This document shows positions 23,890-30,714 of a DNA stretch of 46,222 nucleotides, one piece after another (position 1 is the stretch's first letter; each line of letters opens with the position of its first letter). The notes under the pieces are model-generated. The model saw only the letters and a program-made list of their open reading frames with translations. It was not told the DNA's origin and searched no databases. This DNA is from Candidatus Neomarinimicrobiota bacterium. GTDB lineage: Bacteria > Fidelibacterota > Marinisomatia > Marinisomatales > S15-B10. Where the stretch lies: assembly GCA_036476315.1 (NCBI GenBank), contig JAZGBI010000108.1, positions 1 to 46,222 on the forward strand, written 5' to 3'. A program made the position numbers and the translations under genes.

Positions 23890-25509
23890 CTAAAATATGT
23901 CAAGAAGCCTGGGAAGCCTGAGATTCTCAAACACCTTTTCAACCCCCAGCCAGAGAACGTTTCCACTCCTCCGTTGGTTCCTGTACTCGAGGTTATCGAC
24001 AAATTCCCGCTCATAATATAGATTAAACCGTAAGTGTTCAAATGCAAAACGTATATCAAGCCGGAATTCAAACTTCACTTCCGGGTATATGTTAACATGC
24101 ATTTCCCTCAATTCCTCCCTTACCGCAACACTGACCTCCCCTGTCTCCGGGTTCTTCAGAATATAAGGTCTCAACACCCATACCAGCGCGTCATTATTGA
24201 TCACGCCGTGTCTCTCGTAGTTAAAGGTGGGAACGATGGAGAATCTATCACCAATGTACCCGAGGTATATCGTGAAATCGTCGGAATCGGGTCCGCTGTG
24301 AGCCCCCCAGTGTCTACCGTCATAACTGCTGTAATCATAGGGCCATTTTTCGTACCAATTACCAGCTAAGCGCTTTCTTCCTGTTATGCCCCCTATGCCA
24401 TAACGTGTTTGGATAAGATTTGCGTATTCAAATCCAAACGTCAGGTTTCTATTTCCGAATATGCCGTACTTCCTAAGCCCAATCACACTGGCAACCGTAT
24501 GATCAGGCTGCCGGCGAAGGTCCGCACCACCCCACGCATGATCATCGCGCCCATACTCGAGAAACAATTTAAGGCCCGACTCAGGAAAACTGGCACACAG
24601 GTACCCTGACATTGTTTGATCCCAGATGTCCACAGCACTTTCAGGATCATCAGGATCGGTCTGTTTCTGTTTCAGGAATGGGGGATCTTTAAAGGGTATG
24701 AGCATGGCTTCTTTCCGACTGAGCGTGTCCTTTCCGGCGAAGTTTCCGCCCGAAAGGTATGTCCTGGAAAGTCCCACCGTCACAACCGGATCGGAATGAA
24801 TGGTGGCCGCAAACACGAAGGCCGTATAGTAAGGTTCTGCCGCGTTTAGGCTATCCATCTCTGAGAAAATGTACCGGACGTCAAGTCCGACGTTTCTTAT
24901 CCTCTGCTCCCTGAGCGTTCCGATCATAAGGTGTTTGAATCCCCGGGTATTGTTGGTCATGTTCAGGGTGCTATGAATGCCCGGCCCCCACCACATGCTG
25001 GCGTTCGAGATGCCAAATCCAATGCCATTATAGTGAAGATAGAATTGGGTTTCCCTCAGGCCGGACACTTTGTAAGTCGCCTCGCCATGAGGCTGATTGT
25101 CGTTAAGTTTCGAGTACCTTTCCAATCTGAGAGGGACTGTATAGTCTTCATTTTGATTCCGGAAATTGAACGGTTCGACACTGAACAGAATATATTTGCC
25201 GGAATAAGAAACGTTGAGCGAACTGAAAAAACTCTCCCCTTTGCCAATCCATCTGTCTGACGTGTTCTCGAGGTTCGGGGCACCTGTGTTATTGAAAAAC
25301 TCGCTCCTGAGGGTCACGTTCCAGTTATTCCCCCGATTGTGGTATTTCTTGAAATACGGTCGAAGAATCAGCGACCCGTTATCTTCGCCATTGTGGAAGT
25401 AGGATTTCTCATAGAACATCAAATCAAACGGATCCGCCGGAATGTATCTCTGAGCGCTCGCCGAATAAAGCAAAGCAGCAGATGAAATACAGAGTAATAG
25501 ACGCTTCAT
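23890..25509 (-). CDS. Wzi-like capsule assembly outer-membrane protein
   Basis: This 539-residue protein has a signal peptide (MKRLLLCISSAALLYSASAQ) and then a long beta-barrel-type sequence. Segments such as NRGNNWNVTLRSEFFNNTGAP, ISNASMWWGPGIHSTLNMTN, FSEMDSLN and the late FAFEHLRFNLYYEREFVDN fit the capsule assembly protein Wzi family found widely in the FCB group. Wzi in Klebsiella helps attach capsule to the cell surface; FCB homologues are larger and not characterised. It lies downstream of ssrA on the same strand, separated from it by a terminator. Confidence 0.85.
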   Translation of the reverse strand: MKRLLLCISSAALLYSASAQRYIPADPFDLMFYEKSYFHNGEDNGSLILRPYFKKYHNRGNNWNVTLRSEFFNNTGAPNLENTSDRWIGKGESFFSSLNVSYSGKYILFSVEPFNFRNQNEDYTVPLRLERYSKLNDNQPHGEATYKVSGLRETQFYLHYNGIGFGISNASMWWGPGIHSTLNMTNNTRGFKHLMIGTLREQRIRNVGLDVRYIFSEMDSLNAAEPYYTAFVFAATIHSDPVVTVGLSRTYLSGGNFAGKDTLSRKEAMLIPFKDPPFLKQKQTDPDDPESAVDIWDQTMSGYLCASFPESGLKLFLEYGRDDHAWGGADLRRQPDHTVASVIGLRKYGIFGNRNLTFGFEYANLIQTRYGIGGITGRKRLAGNWYEKWPYDYSSYDGRHWGAHSGPDSDDFTIYLGYIGDRFSIVPTFNYERHGVINNDALVWVLRPYILKNPETGEVSVAVREELREMHVNIYPEVKFEFRLDIRFAFEHLRFNLYYEREFVDNLEYRNQRRSGNVLWLGVEKVFENLRLPRLLDIF

Positions 25510-25616
25510 GTTGTCGTTTATCCCCGCCGTTGTGAAATCTCTTTTATCTTTTTCCTTTTATCCTGGTATTCGTCTCTGCGCGGGGTAGTTTAATTGATTC
25601 TAAGGAGTTATCTCAT

Positions 25617-25648
25617 AAAAAAATGCCGTCCAGAAGATCTAGACGGCA
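25617..25648 (-). terminator. Rho-independent terminator downstream of ssrA
   Basis: On the minus strand the stem TGCCGTC (pairs 25642-25648 with 25624-25630) is followed by seven T. It is 126 bases past the mature tmRNA 3' end and before the Wzi-like gene, so it separates the two transcripts. Confidence 0.85.
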
Positions 25649-25654
25649 CCACTT

Positions 25655-25774
25655 GACTCCCAACGTCTAACGCTTAACTCTCTTAGTCTTTTATTCTTCT
25701 ACTTTTATCTTGCCTGCCCCGTAGCGACAGCGTACGGGGGAACTTGGAACTTTTATCTTGGCCCTTCGGGCCAG
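25655..25774. repeat. Mixed repeat array between terminator and tmRNA
   Basis: Contains GTCTAAC-like and TTTTATC units, a GCCCCGTAGCGACAGCGTACGG hairpin unit related to the palindromic units at 5175 and 19943, AACTTGG units and a GGCCC-TTC-GGGCC hairpin directly after the tmRNA end. Confidence 0.65.
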
Positions 25775-26161
25775 TGGAGGCGGGGAGATTCGAACTCCCG
25801 TCCGGAACGGCGATACGGCCAGTCTCTACATGTTTAGCTCGCTAGTTTTTTCTCATCCCGGAGGAGCTTAACGAACACCCTCCTTCCAGAACCAGTCTGC
25901 TTTGTTCTTGTCCCGATTACACAGACGAAAGCCGGGACCAGCCCTTATTTGCGACGTTCTGTCCGGACGCCAAAGGCGGGCTTCCGGGAGAACGGCTGTC
26001 GTCAATTAAGCGACAGCGAAGTTGCCAGTGTTGGCACTTCTTTTTCTTCCAGGGTGATTAATCCCGACGAATCGGGATCCCGGTACTTCGGGAAGAGGTG
26101 ACCTGGAATCCTCTACATGCAACCGAACGTCTCTTCCGCCCCGTCGAAGCCAGTCGCCCCC
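25775..26161 (-). ncRNA. ssrA: Transfer-messenger RNA (tmRNA)
   Basis: The 5' end GGGGGCGACTGGCTTCGACG and the 3' end GAGTTCGAATCTCCCCGCCT fold into the tRNA-Ala-like half, with a 7-bp acceptor stem (GGGGGCG with CGCCTCC). The T-loop and the invariant 5' sequence are standard. The 3' CCA is not encoded (ACTGG follows). The tag reading frame is 26006-26035: GCC AAC ACT GGC AAC TTC GCT GTC GCT TAA, giving ANTGNFAVA after the first alanine carried by the RNA itself. AGAAGT before the GCC resembles the usual A-rich resume context. The length of 387 bases is normal. It rescues stalled ribosomes with SmpB. Confidence 0.96.
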
Positions 26162-26310
26162 ATTGGAAACGGTTAAGAGTCAAGGGTTAAGAGTTAGGCT
26201 ACGAATTACAATTTACGCATCCCGCCTTCATTGTACTCCGGTGGGCAGGCACGTCTCATTTCTCCATTTATCCAATACTCCATTACTCCATGATGAATCG
26301 TGGTTCAAGA
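26162..26310. repeat. Heptamer units upstream of ssrA
   Basis: TTAAGAG TCAAGGG TTAAGAG TTAGGCT units start ten bases from the tmRNA 5' end, then ACGAATTAC-like and TTCTCCA units. A usual -10 element for ssrA is not obvious here. Confidence 0.55.
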
Positions 26311-26394
26311 TTAGGCCACGAACGTCCGTAAGAATTTGTCAAAAAGCCTTCGTAACAATTTACCCTAACTACGCTCTACAACTCAAAGTGTTTC

Positions 26395-26829
26395 TTATGG
26401 GTACCTTCCTTTCCCGATAGTCTTCAGCACATCTCTTGGGGTAAGAATCGTCGGCGGTGATTCGTGGGGAAAATAATCCTTAGTATTGAAAGTCACCAAT
26501 ACATCAGCCTGTGCTTGTAAGGCGGCTGCCAAGATTGGAACATCCTTATCATCGGCTTGGTCTCTTGCCCTCATCAGATATTCATCAGCCGGAATGACAA
26601 CTGTCAAAAAAGAAGCATCCAGAATAGACTGAAAGAGAGGTAGGGCTGCCGGAAGTTGCTTCCGGATGTTCCGGGTACACTCCTCAACAACTTGATCAGA
26701 AATATGTCCATGGACAATACCGATTTCCGCCAGCTGGAGAACAATATGGCTTGCGCCAGTCTTGGAGAATGTCCCAGCAATAATCACATCAGAATCGAAG
26801 AATACTTTCCGGGCTGATGATCTCTTCAC
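26395..26829 (-). CDS. PIN-domain toxin (VapC-like)
   Basis: This 144-residue PIN-domain protein shows the expected acidic residues: FFDSDVIIAG (first Asp pair), DQVVEECTRN (Glu), QADDKDVPILAAAL (Asp pair) and VTFNTKDYF (last Asp). It matches the group annotated as putative toxin component, PIN family. Such proteins are Mg-dependent RNases. It follows an AbrB-type antitoxin gene by 41 bases on the same strand, giving a type II toxin-antitoxin pair. Residues look complete, so it is probably active. Confidence 0.88.
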   Translation of the reverse strand: MKRSSARKVFFDSDVIIAGTFSKTGASHIVLQLAEIGIVHGHISDQVVEECTRNIRKQLPAALPLFQSILDASFLTVVIPADEYLMRARDQADDKDVPILAAALQAQADVLVTFNTKDYFPHESPPTILTPRDVLKTIGKGRYP

Positions 26830-26870
26830 CCTTCTTCGTGAACAAGCCTTCTCTTGTCACGCGTTACGAG

Positions 26871-27128
26871 TCACGCGTCACTTCTTACACGGGCCCTCTC
26901 TTCAGCCAACCCCTTAACCAAGTCCTCAAGTAAGAGGCCTTGTTCCTCCATCAGAGATTCTATCTGAGATACTAGTTTCGGAAGCGTGGTAGGCTTGGGG
27001 CTGATCAGGATGCCTTCGCCCAGATCTACAAGGGTAATGGCATCTCCTTCATCCAGGTTATATTTCTCCCGAATTTTCTTGGGTAAGGTCAGTGTTCCTC
27101 GTTTTCTTATTTGTACGATTTTGTTCAT
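26871..27128 (-). CDS. AbrB/MazE-type antitoxin
   Basis: This 85-residue protein has an N-terminal swapped-hairpin SpoVT-AbrB DNA-binding domain (NKIVQIRKRGTLTLPKKIREKYNLDEGDAITLVDLGEGILISP) and a C-terminal tail that should cover the toxin. It is the first gene of the pair with the PIN protein. The stop codon falls in CGCGTCAC-type heptamer units that fill the gap between the two genes. Confidence 0.9.
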   Translation of the reverse strand: MNKIVQIRKRGTLTLPKKIREKYNLDEGDAITLVDLGEGILISPKPTTLPKLVSQIESLMEEQGLLLEDLVKGLAEERARVRSDA

Positions 27129-27210
27129 TTCCGTTTATCAGTATTTCTGATAATCTGCATCTTTTATCATAAAGAAACAAGAAAAACGTCACAAAAAAAA
27201 CCCTAACCGT

Positions 27211-27375
27211 GGCTTCCACTCTCATCACTCGATTTTCATTACACGTTTATCGCTAAACAAACCCGTATTGAAGTTCGTCTAACGAAAGCCGGGCATCGAA
27301 TACCGATACGGACTTCGCCTGCCCCATCGTAAGGAGCAGAGGGACGGTAGCAGGATCACCGAAAACCGGGCTTTG
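27211..27375 (+). repeat. Left flank repeat of the hicAB module
   Basis: Starts GGCTTCCACTCTCATCA and contains GGGCATCGAATACCGATACG (27291-27310) and ACCGAAAACCGGGC (27358-27371). The first two blocks recur at 27980-28080 with exactly the same 64-base separation but a diverged middle. An extra 38-base CCTGCCCC...GGGACGG piece is inserted here before the last block. This accounts for most of the gene-free stretch 27129-27448. Confidence 0.75.
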
Positions 27376-27448
27376 ATGGATGGCCCCTCGAATTAATCGT
27401 AGCTCTAACTGTTTTGTCATCAGGGTCAATGCTTCTTAGATTTAACTT

Positions 27449-27709
27449 GTGGTCAGGTATGAAAAACTGTTGCTTCGAATCCTGGGTGGTACTTCTGACC
27501 AAAACATTCGTTTTCAAAGCCTCTGCAACCTGTTGAAGCATCTTGAGTTCCAGGAATGAATCAAAGGAGATCACCATATCTTTACAAAAAACAAGGTCGA
27601 AGAAATCATAAACATCCAGCCGAGAGGAAACAGAGCTAAGCCCTATCAGGTCAAGCAGATCAGAAACATTATGCTCAAATACAAGTTAGGGGACCTTGAA
27701 AATGAGTAA
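27449..27709 (+). pseudogene. hicA-like toxin gene with an in-frame TGA
   Basis: Translation from GTG 27449 gives VVRYEKLLLRILGGTSDQNI then RFQSLCNLLKHLEFQE, a TGA at 27557-27559 (codon 37), and in the same frame IKGDHHIFTKNKVEEIINIQ and PRGNRAKPYQVKQIRNIMLK ending LGDLENE. This matches HicA-family toxins along the whole length; the family usually has Arg or Lys before the (I/V)KG(S/D)HH motif, so one CGA-to-TGA change would explain the stop. The catalytic histidine lies after the stop, so a truncated product would be inactive. The 3' end overlaps hicB by 8 bases, as in working hicAB operons. Confidence 0.82.
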
Positions 27710-27911
27710 GTATGAAATAATCATCTATTGGAGCGAAGACGACCAAGCCTTCATCGCTGAAGTACCGGAATTGCCTGGTTGTATGGCCGACGGCGCAACC
27801 TATGAGGATGCGCTGTCCAATGCCAAGGTGATTATACGGGAATGGATCGAAACAGCTAGAGAGCTAGGACGTCCAATCCCCAAACCTAGAGGTCGATTGA
27901 TGTACGCATAA
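27702..27911 (+). CDS. hicB: HicB-type antitoxin
   Basis: This 69-residue HicB protein (MSKYEIIIYWSEDDQAFIAE, VPELPGCMADGATYEDALSN, AKVIIREWIETARELGRPIP) has the partial RNase-H-like fold of HicB antitoxins. There is no C-terminal DNA-binding domain, as in other short HicBs. ATG 27702 follows GGGGA at good spacing; TTG 27696 is an alternative. The antitoxin is intact while its toxin gene is interrupted. Confidence 0.92.
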   Translation: MSKYEIIIYWSEDDQAFIAEVPELPGCMADGATYEDALSNAKVIIREWIETARELGRPIPKPRGRLMYA

Positions 27912-27963
27912 TTCCCGACATTTGCTACTTTCAACGGGAAAAAACGATCTCAATATTATCCTG

Positions 27964-27984
27964 AAAAAGCCCCAACTGGGGCTT
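27964..27984 (-). terminator. Hairpin terminator (minus-strand T-run)
   Basis: AGCCCC-AACT-GGGGCT hairpin with AAAAA on the plus-strand 5' side. It would terminate minus-strand transcription; for hicAB on the plus strand it has no T-run and would be weak. Confidence 0.55.
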
Positions 27985-28106
27985 CCACTCTCATCAATCA
28001 ATTTTCGTTTACGAAACCCTAATCGAGGTTCCAAATTGACTAGCCGAATACCGAAAGACGGGCGTCGAATACCGATACGGGCTTCCTCACCGAAAACCGG
28101 GCATCG
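27980..28106 (+). repeat. Right flank repeat of the hicAB module
   Basis: Repeats blocks of 27211-27375 at an offset of 769 bases: GGCTTCCACTCTCATCA (27980), CGTCGAATACCGATACGG (28063) and CACCGAAAACCGGGC (28088). A short motif near ACCGAAANCCGGGCATCG occurs twice here (28050, 28089) and twice in the left flank (27283, 27358). Confidence 0.75.
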
Positions 28107-28109
28107 CGC

Positions 28110-28195
28110 TCATCTATCCATTTCTCCATCTCCCTAGTTCCCCATTGTCAATAATCAATTGTCAATAATAAATAATCAATTCTCCTCACACTAGT
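28110..28195. repeat. Heptamer array (TTCTCCA and GTCAATA families)
   Basis: ATCCATT TCTCCAT CTCCCTA-type units followed by TTGTCAATAATCAATTGTC-type units. It is part of the 575-base gene-free stretch after hicB. Apart from a promoter at 28294-28322 and hairpin-rich DNA at 28390-28485, nothing else is seen there. Confidence 0.7.
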
Positions 28196-28293
28196 CTCTG
28201 ATTTTCGGGTCACAAATTCTAACAATAATGGGTTTTTTCGCACATGCAACTCAATTTTTCCCAACCTGTCCATGAAAATCTAACCAGTCCCTT

Positions 28294-28322
28294 TTGATTC
28301 CACTCTTCCCTTTTAGTATATT
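28294..28322 (+). promoter_or_regulatory. Candidate sigma-70-type promoter
   Basis: TTGATT (28294-28299), a 17-base spacer and TATATT (28317-28322) match a housekeeping promoter. A transcript from about 28330 would lead into the following secreted-protein gene. Confidence 0.5.
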
Positions 28323-28486
28323 CCATCAATCCTCACTAAGACGCAATGACCAAGGCCGTTCCACCGCTTTCACTTCATGCAATCCGCGGTTCTGGTTCCT
28401 GCCCGCCCCGCCAGCCTGCTGCTAGAGGGCCGGCAGGCAGGGAGCCTGACCGGCCCGTAGCGAAATATCAGCGTAACGGGGCGACC

Positions 28487-29119
28487 GTGCGGGGGTTCTT
28501 GAGACTCTTCTATCTTTTATCTTTTATCTTTTATCTTGGCCCTCTCTGGGCCTCCGGCGCCTACGACCACGGCACCGCCACTGGCAAAGGTAAGCTCGAA
28601 CTCGACTTCACCTGGAACCCGTTCAATATCTTCAAATTTGGTCAATCTTATGTAGTTCTGGGCTATGGTATTACTCAAAGGTTAGATGTGCATGGATATT
28701 ATTCTGTTCATCCGGAAGGTTTTCATACTTATTACTATGGATTATTCTACCAGTTTCTTGATTCGAAACGCGTAGACCTTGCCACCGCTGTTGGTTTGAG
28801 GACCAAACTGAAGACGGGGTCAATAGACATTTTCTTCCCCCAGGTGCTGTACAACATTAAGCTCGGGAAGAGTTACACAATTGGGGGAAGTATTGTTTCC
28901 GTTCAAGATCCAAGGAATTTGGAGAATATAGTATTACGCAGCACAATTGACATTGCCCTTTTTATTCCCATCTCCAGATACGTTTCGCCACCGAGTTTCA
29001 TTGATGAACTAAGACTTGGCCTGGGGGTCTTTAACCCCGTAACAAACCTGGACGTCAAATCGGGCCAATTTGTCCCCACTTACAGCGTGGACGTGAAGTT
29101 TGATTGGAAGAAGGAGTAG
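28487..29119 (+). CDS. Secreted beta-rich (outer-membrane-like) protein
   Basis: The protein is about 210 residues from GTG 28487. The signal peptide VRGFLRLFYLLSFIFYLG followed by PLWASGAYDHG is encoded largely by TATCTTT heptamers. The mature part alternates polar and aromatic residues (VVLGYGITQRLDVHGYYS, HTYYYGLFYQFLDSKRVDLATA, VDVKFDWKKE at the end) like a small outer-membrane barrel. I do not recognise a family. An ATG at 28346 is in frame, but its 47 extra residues come from a GC-rich palindromic repeat and are unlike a protein. TTG 28499 is another option. The gene is convergent with the WecA-like gene. Confidence 0.75.
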   Translation: MRGFLRLFYLLSFIFYLGPLWASGAYDHGTATGKGKLELDFTWNPFNIFKFGQSYVVLGYGITQRLDVHGYYSVHPEGFHTYYYGLFYQFLDSKRVDLATAVGLRTKLKTGSIDIFFPQVLYNIKLGKSYTIGGSIVSVQDPRNLENIVLRSTIDIALFIPISRYVSPPSFIDELRLGLGVFNPVTNLDVKSGQFVPTYSVDVKFDWKKE

Positions 29120-29126
29120 CTTCCTG

Positions 29127-30707
29127 CTACAGATTAGTGTGGACTAATCTTCCTTTCATCCTCCTCTGGGCGTACAACCCGCTGGCATAGTAAACAATAA
29201 TCACTTCTGTCCAGCTCAACAATGAGACATCTATTCCGTTCAGACTCATAAGGGCCAGGCCAGCAAATATCAACAAAACCAGTAAGTCAATGACAGACCA
29301 GAACTCCAGACCGAAATCACTACTGTTCTCGATATAGTTGCCAATAGTAATGATACCTAACATGGCCAGACTCCCAAATCTCACAAAAACCAAGCTCTTA
29401 TAGGGAGCCAGAACCTCACCACTGATTAACAACAAACCTTGAAGCAAAACAATAGCCATGATAAGAACCTGAAAGGAGACGTGCCGTTTGGGCCGCAGAA
29501 GAGAGAAAATAATCAAAGAGGCCAGACCCACAAGAAGGTAAACGTTAGGGTTGCCTATTGACAGGGTATCTAGGCGTTCTGCCATGAGTGAGATGAAGTA
29601 GATCAATCCCAGGAAAGGCACAAATCTGATTCGAAGCCAGTGCCTGTGATCCGAGCGGCGTACACGATTATCTGAGAGACGTTGAATAAATCGTGAAACA
29701 ATCGGAACATAAAACGGAACCGGAGGAAGAAAGACAAAGAGAATGAGCACCAGAAGAAATACCTGCACGGCAAGAAAATCATAGGAGTATCGATAATAGA
29801 ATATGGAACCCACACCAGTGAGCCATGTAATCAAGAAAATCGGGACCAGCGTACCCATATAGGAGTTTGTGGCCCGAAACATGAGATGATGAAGATGGAT
29901 TGTGTCCGCGGTCATTGGATTCTGTTTCTTCAGGATTCGACTGAAGAAGACGCGTGTCGTATCCATAATCAGAAAGGAGGCAAGAATCAAGAAGGGGGTG
30001 ATGGTCAAAACAGAGCCCGCTTCTATGGATTGGTGAAAAAGAAGCGGTAGACAGGCCACGTGAAATCCCAGCAGCAGACTGCCTGAGTCGCCCATGAAAA
30101 ACCTGGCTGGCTTCTGATTAAAATGCAGGAATCCGGCCAAAGCACCCAATACCGCAGCATTTATCATAATGAAATCAGGGGCATTATTCAGAATACCAAT
30201 AATCACCGCAAAGAAGCTAATCAGAACCATAGACCCCCCTGCAAGTCCGTCCATACCGTCGATGAGGTTGACCGCATTTAGTATTCCGACGAACCAGATG
30301 AGGAAGATGAGAATGAGCAGCGGAGTGGAGAACGCCAGGGGGAAATTGAAGAATGACAGTGTCATGATTTCACCGACAAAGCGATAGATAATCAGGGTAG
30401 CGACCGATAGTTGAACGACCAACTTCACATGCCATGAGATGCGCCGGTAGTCATCGATGGCTCCCAAAGCATAGATCGTTATCCCACCAATGAGGTACCA
30501 CCAGTATTCCGTCAGGCCACTAAACAAAGCGGTGCCTAGAAGAATGGCCAAACCAAAAGCAATCCCCCCCGTCATCGGGATGGCCTTGTTATGGGTCTTT
30601 CTTCCCGTGGGGATATCTATTAACCAGTTGGGAGCATATTTGAGCAATAGGAAGGAAAACCACAAAGTGATGACGAACGCCGAGATGAATGGGATGTAAA
30701 AGCTCAT
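29127..30707 (-). CDS. WecA/MraY-like undecaprenyl-phosphate sugar-1-phosphate transferase with C-terminal membrane extension
   Basis: This 526-residue integral membrane enzyme has a core (about 1-345) with the family motifs AIDDYRR (83-89), NAVNLIDGMDG (144-154), FMGDSGS (204-210) and the cytoplasmic HLHHLMFR (271-278), plus TGGIAFGLAI near the start. It transfers a HexNAc-1-phosphate (probably GlcNAc or GalNAc) to undecaprenyl phosphate, starting polysaccharide synthesis. WecA proteins are usually about 350 residues; here about 170 residues with several more membrane segments follow (FVPFLGLIYFISLM, VYLLVGLASLIIFSLL). It is the last gene of the locus in transcription order and lies 7 bases after the preceding GT4 gene. 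Confidence 0.9.
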   Translation of the reverse strand: MSFYIPFISAFVITLWFSFLLLKYAPNWLIDIPTGRKTHNKAIPMTGGIAFGLAILLGTALFSGLTEYWWYLIGGITIYALGAIDDYRRISWHVKLVVQLSVATLIIYRFVGEIMTLSFFNFPLAFSTPLLILIFLIWFVGILNAVNLIDGMDGLAGGSMVLISFFAVIIGILNNAPDFIMINAAVLGALAGFLHFNQKPARFFMGDSGSLLLGFHVACLPLLFHQSIEAGSVLTITPFLILASFLIMDTTRVFFSRILKKQNPMTADTIHLHHLMFRATNSYMGTLVPIFLITWLTGVGSIFYYRYSYDFLAVQVFLLVLILFVFLPPVPFYVPIVSRFIQRLSDNRVRRSDHRHWLRIRFVPFLGLIYFISLMAERLDTLSIGNPNVYLLVGLASLIIFSLLRPKRHVSFQVLIMAIVLLQGLLLISGEVLAPYKSLVFVRFGSLAMLGIITIGNYIENSSDFGLEFWSVIDLLVLLIFAGLALMSLNGIDVSLLSWTEVIIVYYASGLYAQRRMKGRLVHTNL

Positions 30708-30714
30708 GAAGAAA

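Noticed and set aside
25761-25772. GGCCC-TTC-GGGCC hairpin as the ssrA terminator
   Set aside because: No T-run follows on the minus strand; the hairpin at 25624-25648 with seven T is the better terminator.
21001-27400. Prophage or insertion sequence around ssrA
   Set aside because: No integrase, transposase or phage structural gene was found on either strand.
27557-27559. TGA in hicA as a selenocysteine or recoded codon
   Set aside because: HicA families do not use selenocysteine, and many genes here end in TGA, so it is an ordinary stop.
27356-27577. Small minus-strand open frame of 73 codons
   Set aside because: It is the complement of the hicA-like pseudogene, whose plus-strand frame aligns along its full length to HicA.
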